Assembly (NCBI RefSeq): GCF_017571475.1
Contig: NZ_JAGETW010000008.1
Coordinates: 62,001 to 126,000, forward strand
Source: Thiomicrorhabdus sp. 6S3-12
Lineage (GTDB): Bacteria > Pseudomonadota > Gammaproteobacteria > Thiomicrospirales > Thiomicrospiraceae
DNA: 64,000 bases
Direction: 5' to 3'
The notes below the pieces were generated by a model that saw nothing but the letters and a program-made list of their open reading frames with translations, was not told the origin of the DNA and ran no database searches. Both the position numbers and the translations under genes were made by a program. The stretch's first letter is position 1. Each line of letters opens with the position of its first letter. Shown here one piece after another: positions 33,584 to 42,236 of this stretch.

Positions 33584-34324
33584 TCATTGCTCGCCCATAC
33601 TGAAAGCACTCTGATCCAGCATCACGACAGTCTCTTTTCGACCGAATATTTTGGCAATCGGTAAATCTGGAACTCTTCCCATCTTAAGGCTCTGATACCA
33701 CATCTGAGTAACATCGTACTTGGCCGCACCGGTAATCAGTTTCAATACACAATCCGCCGAAGCAAGGCGCGAATAGGAGAGACTTAAACGTTTGGCCGGC
33801 GGTTTCGGAGAGTCGTATTCACAGACCAAACCTTTATGCTCTTGCAGATGATGCTCCGGAAACAGACTGGCTGTATGTCCATCTTCCCCCATCCCGAGCA
33901 GAACCAGATCAAATTCAACGCCGTCGATCATATCCTGATAAACCTTGGCGGACTCTTCAAGCCCTAACTCCGTCGGCATCATAAAGACCTGAGCGGACGG
34001 TATCGGTGATTTATCCAACCAATGGGTACGTATTGCAACACTGTTTCGCTGCGAATCATCGATTGCCAAGACCCTTTCATCTCCTAAATAGAGATACCAT
34101 TTAGAAAACTGCGCCTCCTGTTCGGTAAACTGAAGCAGGCGCTCGTAAATAGCCAAAGGCGTTGTTCCCCCCGCCAGAACCAGATTAAAGGCGTCACGAG
34201 CTTGTATCGCCTTCTCAGCACAATCAAGAATATACCTGACGGCAATCTCGACCAGTTCATCGGCTTCCTGATATAACTGCCATTGCTCGGGGCTCTGAAT
34301 AAACTCGATTTCTGTATTTGCCAT
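33584..34324 (-). CDS. pgl: 6-phosphogluconolactonase
   Basis: A 246-residue DevB-type enzyme that hydrolyses 6-phosphogluconolactone in the oxidative pentose phosphate pathway. The sugar-isomerase-like fold shows NLVLAGGTTPLAIYERL, WYLYLGDERVL and LLGMGEDGHTASLFPEH, the expected substrate loops. I chose ATG 34324 because GGGGGATT lies just before; the open frame continues to 34357, overlapping zwf, but has no ribosome site there. It is the last gene of gnd-zwf-pgl, starting 23 bases after the zwf stop. Confidence 0.94.
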   Translation of the reverse strand: MANTEIEFIQSPEQWQLYQEADELVEIAVRYILDCAEKAIQARDAFNLVLAGGTTPLAIYERLLQFTEQEAQFSKWYLYLGDERVLAIDDSQRNSVAIRTHWLDKSPIPSAQVFMMPTELGLEESAKVYQDMIDGVEFDLVLLGMGEDGHTASLFPEHHLQEHKGLVCEYDSPKPPAKRLSLSYSRLASADCVLKLITGAAKYDVTQMWYQSLKMGRVPDLPIAKIFGRKETVVMLDQSAFSMGEQ

Positions 34325-34347
34325 CAATCCCCCTAGTTCAAATTCAG

Positions 34348-35829
34348 CTAAGCGCATTCAGGCGTATAGTGATAACGCCAACACTGTTCCGGGTGATCAA
34401 ATAGCTTTTTAGCCCCTTCCGGCCCCCAACTTCCGGAAGGATAAGTATCGATATATGCGGTTTCGGAACTCCAGGCCTGAAGAATCGGATCAACCACTGT
34501 CCAGGCCGCTTTCACCTCGTCATAACGCAGAAACAGCGAACGGTCGCCTTTGATGACATCCAGCAACAGTTCTTCGTAGGCATCGTAAGAAGTATCCACA
34601 TCTCCTTTCAAAGTTGCATCCAGACTGGTTTGCTCGGTCATGATTTCCAGTCCGGGCTGTTTTGCGGTCAACTCGATACGAATCGACTCTTCCGGCTGAA
34701 TCCCAAAAACAATCCAGTTCGGCTCCATTTTTTTGACCTGAGAATCGCGGAAGAACTGTTTCGGAGGATGCTTGAAACGAATCGCCACGATGGTGCGGTT
34801 TTTCGGCATGTTCTTACCGGTCTGAATATAAAAAGGCACACCGGCCCAGCGCCAGTTATCGATATACAGCTTCAAAGCGGCATAAGTTTCGGTAACGCTG
34901 TTTTTATCCACTCCAGGTTCCTGTAGATAAGCAGGAACCTGCTCACCATTAACCGATCCCTCCGCATACTGCGCCCGATAAGCCTGATTATGTACGTTTT
35001 TCTTTAAAATCGGCCTGACCGATTGCAGCAATTTAACCTTTTCATTACGCAAAGCTTCGGCCTCCATCGACGCCGGCGGTTCCATCGCCACCAATGCCAG
35101 AAGCTGTAACAGATGCGACTGAATCATATCGCGCATGGCGCCGCTGGTATCGTAGTATCCGGCGCGGGTACCGACCGGCTTGTCTTCAGCGTGGGTAATT
35201 TGAATATGATCGATGTAATTGCGATTCCATAAAGGTTCCATCATCAGATTGGCAAAACGGAATACCATCAGATTCTGCACCATCCCCTTACCGAGATAGT
35301 GGTCAATACGATAGGTCTGTTCTTCATCAAGATATTTGTTAAGGCGCTTCTGCAACTGCTTGGCGCTTTCGGCATCGTAACCGAACGGTTTTTCCAGCAC
35401 GACACGACGCCAGCCCGAGTCTTCTCTGAGCAGTTTGGCTTCTCCAAGATGCTCGACGGCCGGTGCAAACTGATCCGGACCCAAAGAGAGGTAAAAAGCC
35501 ATGTTATTCGGCCAGTTATTGGCTTCGATATGCTCTTTCAGCTTCAAATAATCCTGCCCATTGAGAATATCCATTTTGAAATAGTCCAGACGGCTGCAGA
35601 AGCGGTCGCAGACTTCGTCGGTGATTCCGCCACGCGCTTTGGGCATAACCGCTTCCTTGACAGTTTCGATCCACTCATCGCGATCCCAGTCGCGACGGCC
35701 GATTGCAAGAATCTTCACTTCATCGGTTAAACGGTTGTGCTTTTCAAGATGATAAAACGCCGGCATTAATTTGGTCATGGAAAGGTTTCCGGTCGCACCG
35801 AAAACCACATAAGTACAAGCTTCAGGCAT
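34348..35829 (-). CDS. zwf: Glucose-6-phosphate 1-dehydrogenase
   Basis: A 493-residue enzyme oxidising glucose 6-phosphate to 6-phosphogluconolactone with NADP+. The N-terminal Rossmann motif is VVFGATGNLSMTKLMPAFY, and the catalytic signature RIDHYLGKGMVQNL contains the key lysine and histidine region. Length is normal. The gene lies two bases after gnd and 23 before pgl on the minus strand, a compact operon covering all three oxidative pentose phosphate steps. Confidence 0.96.
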   Translation of the reverse strand: MPEACTYVVFGATGNLSMTKLMPAFYHLEKHNRLTDEVKILAIGRRDWDRDEWIETVKEAVMPKARGGITDEVCDRFCSRLDYFKMDILNGQDYLKLKEHIEANNWPNNMAFYLSLGPDQFAPAVEHLGEAKLLREDSGWRRVVLEKPFGYDAESAKQLQKRLNKYLDEEQTYRIDHYLGKGMVQNLMVFRFANLMMEPLWNRNYIDHIQITHAEDKPVGTRAGYYDTSGAMRDMIQSHLLQLLALVAMEPPASMEAEALRNEKVKLLQSVRPILKKNVHNQAYRAQYAEGSVNGEQVPAYLQEPGVDKNSVTETYAALKLYIDNWRWAGVPFYIQTGKNMPKNRTIVAIRFKHPPKQFFRDSQVKKMEPNWIVFGIQPEESIRIELTAKQPGLEIMTEQTSLDATLKGDVDTSYDAYEELLLDVIKGDRSLFLRYDEVKAAWTVVDPILQAWSSETAYIDTYPSGSWGPEGAKKLFDHPEQCWRYHYTPECA

Positions 35830-35831
35830 GA

Positions 35832-37292
35832 TTACACCTCGTAGGTCGTCGAACTGATTCGACCGCCGGACTGGATCCAGTCGGTATGGAAAAACTCGCC
35901 GCGCGCTGCATCGACTCGTTCGTAAGTATGGGCTCCGAAATAATCCCGTTGTGCCTGGAGAAGGTTGGCTGGCAGTTTAGCCGTTTTGTAACCGTCAAAA
36001 AATGCCAGTGCTGAACTTAGAGTCGGGGTCGGAATCTGTTGCTGAATCGCGAAAATCACCGCTTTGCGCCAGTTATCGGCGCTGTTTTTAAGTGCCGAAC
36101 TGAAGAAATCCGCCAGCAATAAATTGCTCAATTCCGGATCGTTTTCGTAAGCTTTTTTGATCTCTCCGAGGAAAGTACTGCGAATAATACAACCGCCGCG
36201 CCACATCAAAGCAATACCGCCATAATTCAGTTCCCAGCCGAACTCCTTGGCGGATTCCCGCATCAGCATATAACCTTGCGCATAAGAGACGATTTTCGAG
36301 GCGTATAAAGCATCATGGATCGCCTGCAGCATTTCCGATTTCTCAGCGTCGCTCAGACTTGGCGGTTCGGCCGATGCGCCGAAGTTCGCCTCCGCCTTGA
36401 TTCGTTCCTCTTTAAGCGCGGAAAGACAACGCGCATATACCGATTCGGTAATCAAAGTAACCGGGATTCCCAACTCCAAAGAACTGATACCGGTCCATTT
36501 ACCGGTCCCCTTCTGGCCGGCGGCATCGAGGATTTTATCAACCAGAGGTTCGCCGTCCTGATCCTTGAATTTCAGGATCTCTGCGGTAATTTCGATCAAA
36601 TAGCTGTCCAGAACTCCTTGATTCCATTCGGCAAAAACCTGCTGGCATTCGTCGGCACTCAGCCCCAGTCCGTAACGCATCAAATGGTAGCATTCGGCAA
36701 TCAACTGCATATCGCCGTACTCAATACCGTTGTGCACCATTTTGACATAATGTCCGGCACCGCCGTCGCCTACCCAGTCACAACAAGGAGCGCCGTCCGC
36801 CTTGGCGGAAATGGCCTGAAAAATCGGTTTGACCGAAGGCCATGCGGACGGATTTCCACCCGGCATGATCGACGGACCGTGACGGGCCCCCTCTTCACCG
36901 CCGGAAACCCCGGTTCCAATAAACTGAATGCCCTTTTCGGCCAAGGCTTCCGTGCGTCTTTGCGAATCGGTATACAAAGAGTTACCGCCATCAATAACGA
37001 TATCGCCCGCTTCCAGATACGGAAGAAGCTGTTCGATAAACAGATCAACCACTTCTCCGGCCTTGACCATCAGCATAATCTTGCGCGGCGCACTCAAAGA
37101 ATTAACCAGTTCTTCAATCGAAAAACAGCCAATCAGGTTGGCATTATCCGGCTCAGCCGCCAAAAATTCGTCCGTCTTCTGGCGCGAACGGTTATAGACC
37201 GCGACTTTAAAACCGTGATCGGTCATATTCAAAACTAGGTTCTGACCCATAACCGCTAATCCAATTAAAGCGATATCCGCCTGCTGTGCCAT
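35832..37292 (-). CDS. gnd: 6-phosphogluconate dehydrogenase (decarboxylating)
   Basis: A 486-residue NADP-dependent enzyme giving ribulose 5-phosphate and CO2. The N-terminus IALIGLAVMGQNLVLNMTDHG is the coenzyme site; GTGVSGGEEGARHGPSIMPGG and the C-terminal IQQQ segment are standard for the long GndA form. It is the promoter-proximal gene of gnd-zwf-pgl. A GGAGG ribosome site precedes ATG 37292. Roughly 250 bases of leader separate it from a terminator-like hairpin at 37539-37571 on the same strand, which may act as an attenuator. Confidence 0.96.
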   Translation of the reverse strand: MAQQADIALIGLAVMGQNLVLNMTDHGFKVAVYNRSRQKTDEFLAAEPDNANLIGCFSIEELVNSLSAPRKIMLMVKAGEVVDLFIEQLLPYLEAGDIVIDGGNSLYTDSQRRTEALAEKGIQFIGTGVSGGEEGARHGPSIMPGGNPSAWPSVKPIFQAISAKADGAPCCDWVGDGGAGHYVKMVHNGIEYGDMQLIAECYHLMRYGLGLSADECQQVFAEWNQGVLDSYLIEITAEILKFKDQDGEPLVDKILDAAGQKGTGKWTGISSLELGIPVTLITESVYARCLSALKEERIKAEANFGASAEPPSLSDAEKSEMLQAIHDALYASKIVSYAQGYMLMRESAKEFGWELNYGGIALMWRGGCIIRSTFLGEIKKAYENDPELSNLLLADFFSSALKNSADNWRKAVIFAIQQQIPTPTLSSALAFFDGYKTAKLPANLLQAQRDYFGAHTYERVDAARGEFFHTDWIQSGGRISSTTYEV

Positions 37293-37425
37293 AGAAGCCT
37301 CCTAAATGCCAACCTAAAAATACGCTAAAGCCATTATCTAAATTGCCTAAAAAACATAAAAAAATAAAGGATTTTTATTTGATTAATTCAATAAATCTTT
37401 ATTTCAATGAGATTTAACTCGAAAT

Positions 37426-37442
37426 TTCACCAATTTGGTGCA
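37426..37442. promoter_or_regulatory. NtrC-like palindrome upstream of gnd
   Basis: TTCACC-AATTT-GGTGCA differs at one base from the NtrC enhancer pattern TGCACC-N5-GGTGCA. It lies about 135 bases upstream of the gnd start. No sigma-54 promoter was seen nearby, so it may instead be a site for another dimeric regulator. Confidence 0.3.
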
Positions 37443-37538
37443 ATCGGAGTCTTTATTTAAAAGCGATTATCAGACTAAAACGTTTAAATTTTGTTTATAA
37501 ACAGAAATTCAGCAAAAACCGTGACACTTTTCACCAAT

Positions 37539-37667
37539 AAAAAACCGCCAGTAGAATCCATCTATTGGCGGCTTACTGTTGTTAACCGTATGAGATAGTG
37601 CGCCCATACTGGCAAATTCATCCTATGACACAACCAATAGACCTGGCCTCTTTTTTCTTTTGAAAAT
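37539..37667 (-). ncRNA. Candidate small RNA or attenuating leader upstream of gnd
   Basis: On the minus strand, about 95 bases after the leuA terminator, lies a second terminator-like hairpin: CCGCCAATAGA and TCTACTGGCGG around a five-base loop, followed by TTTTTTATT (37571-37539). Upstream, TCTATTGG at 37641-37634 can pair with CCAATAGA inside the left arm, so two exclusive folds are possible. The stretch between also has GTATGGG/CTCATAC complementarity. This fits either a free small RNA of roughly 120 nt or a regulated leader of the gnd operon. No known RNA family was recognised. Confidence 0.4.
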
Positions 37668-37700
37668 AAAAAAACCGGTACCCGAATAATGGATACCGGT
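37668..37700 (-). terminator. Rho-independent terminator of leuA
   Basis: On the minus strand ACCGGTATCC and GGGTACCGGT pair around a seven-base loop with one mismatch, followed by seven T. It begins 32 bases past the leuA stop. Confidence 0.88.
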
Positions 37701-37731
37701 CAGTTAAATTGCCGATCAAATAAATACAGCG

Positions 37732-39399
37732 TTAACGCTGAAGTCCGCTCAAAGCCGCCAGAATCATTGCCGACACCGTATCCTGCGCCATGGCAATGCC
37801 TACTTTTTTTCCTTCCGGCATATCCAGATAAACATAAGCGATTGCCTGAGCATCCTTTCCATCCGGCATGGCATTTTGGTGCATGGCATGCTCTGAGTAG
37901 TCGATGACATCGATACTGGCGCCGGTTTTCGTCTGATAAGCATCGCACAGAGCGCTTAGGGTGCCCTGCCCCTTCCCAGTCCAGATTTCACCGGAAATTT
38001 CCAACTGAACCATCTCGGATTCCCCGTTGCGATCCACTTTGTAATTTTCCAACTGATGATTATTTTCACCTAGTGCATAATGCGTTTTAAACGCCTCAAA
38101 CAAGTCAATATGACTGACCACCCCGCCCTTTTCTTCGGCCAGTTTCTGTGCCACCGGAGCAAAATCCAACTGCACCCATTTCGGCAGATTCAATCCGTAT
38201 TCCTGCGCCAATACAAAAGCGGAACCGGCTTTACCGGATTGCGAATTGACGCGAATAATCGCTTCGTAGTCGCGGCCGATATCTTTCGGATCAATCGGTA
38301 GATAGGCAACGTTCCACGGCTGGCCATTTTTCTGTTTTAACAGACATTTACGGATCGCATCCTGATGGCTTCCCGAATAAGCGGTATAGACTACATCGCC
38401 TACCCAAGGATGACGCGGATGCGTTGAAATCTGGGTAACTTCCTCAACCACTTCAATCCACTTTTTCGGGCTGGTGAAATCCAACTCGGGGTCGATTCCT
38501 TCCGAGTACAGATTCATTGCCAGCGTGACAATATCCATATTCCCGGTACGTTCACCGTTCCCTAAAAGCGTTCCTTCGATGCGATCCGCTCCCGCCAGAA
38601 GCGACAGTTCCGCGGCCGCAACCGCACAGCCGCGATCGTTGTGAGTATGAATGGAAATAATCGCCGCTTCGCGGTTCGGCAGATTACGAATGAAATACTC
38701 GACCTGATCGGCAAAACGGTTCGGCGAGTTGCTTTCGACCGTCGCCGGAAGGTTCAAAATGCATTTATTATCGACCGTCGGCTGCCAGACATCCATTACC
38801 GCCTTGCACACCTCTACCGCATAATCCGTTTCGGTCTGTGAAAAGCTTTCCGGAGAATATTGGAAGACCCATTCCGACTCAGGATGCGCTAGTGACGCTT
38901 TTTGCGCATATTCCTGCACCCATTTCGCCCCCTGCACCGCCATGGCTTTGATTTCGTCTTTCGATTTCTCGAAAACGTTTTCACGCTGCACTACCGAAGT
39001 GGTGTTGTAAACATGGATCACAGCCTTCTTGACACCTTTCAGAGCCTCATAGGTACGCTCGATCAAATGTTCGCGCGCCTGAACCAGAACCTGAACCGTC
39101 ACATCTTCGGGGATACGGTTTTCTTCGATTAGGCGGCGGGTAAAGTCGAACTCCGGCTGGGAAGCAGATGGGAAACCGATTTCAATGGTTTTAAAACCGA
39201 TATCGACCAACTCGTGCCACAATTTCAGTTTCTGATCCACCGTCATCGGATTGGCCAGAGCCTGATTTCCATCGCGCAAATCGACGCTGACCCAGATAGG
39301 TGCTTTTTCAAGCTGATTATTAGGCCACTGGCGATCCGGCAAATTCGGAGTCGGGTTACGACGGTATTTTTCTGGCTGCATTACGGCGTTGATCGACAT
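37732..39399 (-). CDS. leuA: 2-isopropylmalate synthase
   Basis: A 555-residue enzyme that condenses acetyl-CoA with 2-ketoisovalerate, the first step of leucine synthesis. The catalytic TIM barrel shows [17 protein letters not shown], the metal-binding [17 protein letters not shown] and [15 protein letters not shown], and a C-terminal regulatory domain ends [11 protein letters not shown]. Its length and start ([18 protein letters not shown]) indicate the long LeuA2 type known from actinobacteria and some proteobacteria rather than the E. coli form. Leucine feedback through the C-terminal domain is family knowledge. It is divergent from an Lrp-type regulator. Confidence 0.95.
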   Translation of the reverse strand: MSINAVMQPEKYRRNPTPNLPDRQWPNNQLEKAPIWVSVDLRDGNQALANPMTVDQKLKLWHELVDIGFKTIEIGFPSASQPEFDFTRRLIEENRIPEDVTVQVLVQAREHLIERTYEALKGVKKAVIHVYNTTSVVQRENVFEKSKDEIKAMAVQGAKWVQEYAQKASLAHPESEWVFQYSPESFSQTETDYAVEVCKAVMDVWQPTVDNKCILNLPATVESNSPNRFADQVEYFIRNLPNREAAIISIHTHNDRGCAVAAAELSLLAGADRIEGTLLGNGERTGNMDIVTLAMNLYSEGIDPELDFTSPKKWIEVVEEVTQISTHPRHPWVGDVVYTAYSGSHQDAIRKCLLKQKNGQPWNVAYLPIDPKDIGRDYEAIIRVNSQSGKAGSAFVLAQEYGLNLPKWVQLDFAPVAQKLAEEKGGVVSHIDLFEAFKTHYALGENNHQLENYKVDRNGESEMVQLEISGEIWTGKGQGTLSALCDAYQTKTGASIDVIDYSEHAMHQNAMPDGKDAQAIAYVYLDMPEGKKVGIAMAQDTVSAMILAALSGLQR

Positions 39400-39555
39400 G
39401 ACAATATTCTCATTAATTTTTTACGTTGAGGATATTTTACTGCCAAGATCACGCATTTTTATTGCAACCTATGCAAACAAAACAACTAATTATGCAATTA
39501 AATTTCAATTTAAAACTATAATCAGAATAATATTCTCAAAAATAGGTAAAGCGTG
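39400..39555. promoter_or_regulatory. Divergent leuA/Lrp control region
   Basis: A 156-base AT-rich gap. It contains TATGCAA/TTATGCAATT repeats near 39470-39500 and a 13-base palindrome AGAATA-A-TATTCT at 39534-39546, directly before the Lrp start, which would suit autoregulation by an Lrp dimer. Control of leuA by the neighbour is plausible but not shown. Confidence 0.4.
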
Positions 39556-40020
39556 ATGAAATTTGATCAATACGATAAACAGATTCTAAATGCGCTGCAA
39601 AAAAACGGTCGTCTCAGCAATCAGGAAATTGCCGACCAGATAGGACTTTCTCCATCGGCCTGCCTGCGTCGTTTTAAGGCATTGGAAGAATCGGGGGTGA
39701 TTCAGGGATACCGCACCCTGCTGGATCGTAAAAAACTGGATTTGGATCTGATGGCGCTGGTGCATATTTCGATGGATAAACACACTCCGGAACGATTTCA
39801 GCAGTTTGAGGATGCGATCGTCAGACTGCCGAACGTGGTCGAATGTCTGCTGTTAACCGGTCAGACCGCCGACTATCAATTGAAAGTGCTGGTCAAAGAT
39901 CTGGATGCCTATCAGGAACTTCTGCTCAACCACTTAACGCAAATTCCCGGCGTCAGCGGTGTCCACACCAGTTTTGTCCTGAGAAAAGTGGTCAGTGACG
40001 CCATGATTCCGATCGCCTGA
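39556..40020 (+). CDS. Lrp/AsnC-family transcriptional regulator
   Basis: A 154-residue protein with an N-terminal winged HTH (DQYDKQILNALQKNGRLSNQ, then GLSPSACLRRFKALEESGVIQGY) and a C-terminal RAM effector domain (VECLLLTGQTADYQLKVLVKDL). GTG 39553 and ATG 39556 are both possible starts; AGG lies about nine bases upstream. Regulators of this family sense amino acids, often leucine, and the divergent gene is leuA, so regulation of leucine synthesis is a reasonable inference. Confidence 0.92.
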   Translation: MKFDQYDKQILNALQKNGRLSNQEIADQIGLSPSACLRRFKALEESGVIQGYRTLLDRKKLDLDLMALVHISMDKHTPERFQQFEDAIVRLPNVVECLLLTGQTADYQLKVLVKDLDAYQELLLNHLTQIPGVSGVHTSFVLRKVVSDAMIPIA

Positions 40021-40033
40021 ACAAGAGTTTGTT

Positions 40034-40819
40034 CTAATCGATATCAAAATCGTCCAGATCCGGCGTAGGTGGTTTACCGTTATAAATCTGCCCGATACGG
40101 TACTGAATATAACTCTCTCTGGAGAAGTAGTACGGATCCGGTTGATTCTGCAGATCATCCAGCAGAGGGGCGATTTTGGTGTATTCGACAAAACCGGAAG
40201 TGGCAAAGATCGCAAATCTTTCTTCGGTCTCAAAATCAGCCGCATCATATACCTGAGTCGGATCGGTAACGCTCTCGGTCACATCGCCGAAAAGATTTCG
40301 CGTAGTTGTCGGCCCCAACAGAGGGAGTACCAGATAATTGGCATTATCCCAAACGCCCCAGACATAAAGCGTCTGCCCGAAGTCTTCGTTCTTAGAAGGT
40401 AATCCCGCTTCGGTCGCAATATCCAGAATCCCGAATAAGCCTAAGGTACTGTTGAGGGCAAAACGCATAATCCCGCCAAGACCATCCTCGATATTGCCTT
40501 GTAAAAAGCTGTTTAAAGCCGATAGAGGCTCCTTGAGGTTATTTAAAAAGTTTTCTACCCCAGTACGCGCCGGTTGAGGGATCTCTCTATAGGCATTAGC
40601 TAACGGGCGTCCTATAGCATCGTGAAAAGCCATATTGAAATCGAACATGGAGCGGTTGAAGGATTCATAGGGATCCAACGAACTGATCGCCGTAGCTTCG
40701 GACTGTGTCCCTTGCTGCTGTTCGGATGTTACAGAAACCTCGGTCGACGGATTTTGATCCGCATAGACTTTAGAGGTGAGAACAAACGTGATTAATGCAA
40801 AAAGTATGGTTTTTTTCAT
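40034..40819 (-). CDS. mlaA: MlaA (VacJ) family protein lacking a lipobox
   Basis: A 261-residue protein with the MlaA core: DPYESFNRSMFDFNMAFHDA, ARTGVENFLNNLKEPLSALN, GGIMRFALNSTLGLFGILDI, ATEAGLPSKNEDFGQTLYVWG and YLVLPLLGPTTTRNLFG. MlaA removes misplaced phospholipids from the outer leaflet and hands them to the MlaC chaperone. Classical MlaA is an outer-membrane lipoprotein, but here the signal peptide (MKKTILFALITFVLTSKVYA) has no cysteine near the cleavage site, so lipidation is not expected. No mlaBCDEF genes are adjacent. It starts 17 bases downstream of the oxyR-like gene, likely in the same transcript. Confidence 0.9.
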   Translation of the reverse strand: MKKTILFALITFVLTSKVYADQNPSTEVSVTSEQQQGTQSEATAISSLDPYESFNRSMFDFNMAFHDAIGRPLANAYREIPQPARTGVENFLNNLKEPLSALNSFLQGNIEDGLGGIMRFALNSTLGLFGILDIATEAGLPSKNEDFGQTLYVWGVWDNANYLVLPLLGPTTTRNLFGDVTESVTDPTQVYDAADFETEERFAIFATSGFVEYTKIAPLLDDLQNQPDPYYFSRESYIQYRIGQIYNGKPPTPDLDDFDID

Positions 40820-40836
40820 AATTTAAAATACTTTTC

Positions 40837-41763
40837 TTATTCAATTGGTGTGGTACAGGGAAGACTGATATTTTTAATAATTTTTCTGAAAACTTCCAGA
40901 ACCTGAGTACGCGGAAATGTTTTGCGCCAGGCTAGAGCGACAACGCGACTGGCTTGATCTTTATGCGCCAACTCTCGAATCTGGAATAGATTTTCGTCTC
41001 TTTCGGATAAGGAGGTGCAGGGAAAAATAGAAATACCGGCTCCTGAAGCAACCATATAACGGATTGTTTCCAGCGAACTGCCTTCGAAAGTTTTCTGTAA
41101 ACGATCGCTTTGATAATTCATATGCATCAGATTAGGGTAGGTTTCAACGACTTGATCCCTGAAACAGTGACCGGCGCCAAGCAGCAGCACGGTTTCGTTT
41201 TTAATCTGATGAATCGCGATTTTGCCTTCTTTTTCAGCTAATGGATGCGAGTTTGGAACCACGACTTTAAAAGGTTCACGATACAGTGGCATGGTTTCAA
41301 TATTAGGCTCCTGAAACGGCAATGACAGAATTGCAATATCCAAATCACCCGATTGAAGTTTATCCGCCAGTACATGCGTATAGTTCTCTTCAATCATTAA
41401 AGGCACGCTTGGAAACTGTTTACTGAATTCAGGAATGAACTGAGGCAGTAAATAGGGGGCTACCGTATAGATTGCCCCGATTTTCAACTGTGTTGAAAGA
41501 TCGCCGTGCGATTCCTGAGCGATAGTCTTGATATCTTGAGTGCGTTCAATAACCTCTTCAGCCAGACTGATAATCTTTTTACCTACCGGCGTGACTATGA
41601 CATCCTGCTTACGTCTTTCAAAAAGTGTAACACCTAATTCTTCTTCAAGCTTCTTAACGGCTACGCTCAAAGTAGGCTGACTGACAAAACAGGTTTCCGA
41701 TGCTTTACGAAAATGTTTCTCTTTGGCGACAGCAATAATGTATTTCAATTCGCTTAATGTCAT
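40837..41763 (-). CDS. oxyR: OxyR-like LysR-family regulator
   Basis: A 308-residue LysR protein. The HTH lies at residues 1-60 (LKYIIAVAKEKHFRKASE, SQPTLSVAVKKLEEELGV, LFERRKQDVIVTPVG). The effector domain resembles OxyR, including LLLGAGHCFRDQVV with C200 aligned to the peroxidatic C199 of E. coli OxyR. The second cysteine (C208 in E. coli) is replaced by a tyrosine at 209, so the usual disulfide cannot form. It may sense peroxide or sulfur species through one cysteine, or be a diverged paralogue. It flanks the putative replication origin. Confidence 0.85.
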   Translation of the reverse strand: MTLSELKYIIAVAKEKHFRKASETCFVSQPTLSVAVKKLEEELGVTLFERRKQDVIVTPVGKKIISLAEEVIERTQDIKTIAQESHGDLSTQLKIGAIYTVAPYLLPQFIPEFSKQFPSVPLMIEENYTHVLADKLQSGDLDIAILSLPFQEPNIETMPLYREPFKVVVPNSHPLAEKEGKIAIHQIKNETVLLLGAGHCFRDQVVETYPNLMHMNYQSDRLQKTFEGSSLETIRYMVASGAGISIFPCTSLSERDENLFQIRELAHKDQASRVVALAWRKTFPRTQVLEVFRKIIKNISLPCTTPIE

Positions 41764-42236
41764 AAGTCCGATTTTTATCCTATATGAGCCTATCTAGAAG
41801 GAAACTTGTGAGTAAACCAAGAGTGTTATTAAAAGATAGATTTGAATATATATTCATTATTATCTTTACTCTTATGCAGAAGATATCTGTAGATAAAAGC
41901 GAAAAAAGCTTTTTAATCATAGGTTTAACCGGTGATTAAGCTGTGCAAAGCCTTTTTCATAACCCTTGTGAGTAAAAGTGGGTGAATTGGGGATAAAATT
42001 TTGAATTTAAGAAAAACACGTATTTATCCACAAAAAGACACACTTTATCCAGAGGGTTGGCTGCTAAATTGTGAGTTTTCGCCTGCCATGATACTTTGAA
42101 AGACGGATTTTTGCATTTCTGCTGGTAAAAAAATCGCCTGCTTCTGTTACTTTTGGCCGAATTCATTAGAATGGGCGGACATTATTGATAGAAACTTTTT
42201 AATCGAGAAAACTGAAAACGGATTGGAGGGCATGGA
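41764..42236. other. Candidate replication origin (oriC)
   Basis: A 473-base gene-free region between divergent genes. It holds one perfect DnaA box (TTATCCACA, 42024-42032) and three single-mismatch boxes: TTATCCAGA (42045-42053), and on the minus strand TTATCCCCA (41996-41988) and TTATCTACA (41896-41888). A weaker TTATGCAGA is at 41872. The adjoining 41821-41880 is about 78 percent A+T, suitable as an unwinding element. TTGTGAGT occurs three times (41806, 41966, 42069), twice within a longer CTTGTGAGTAAA. Hand-counted GC skew changes sign around here and parS-like sites flank it. No dnaA gene is adjacent, which also holds for oriC in E. coli. Confidence 0.65.
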
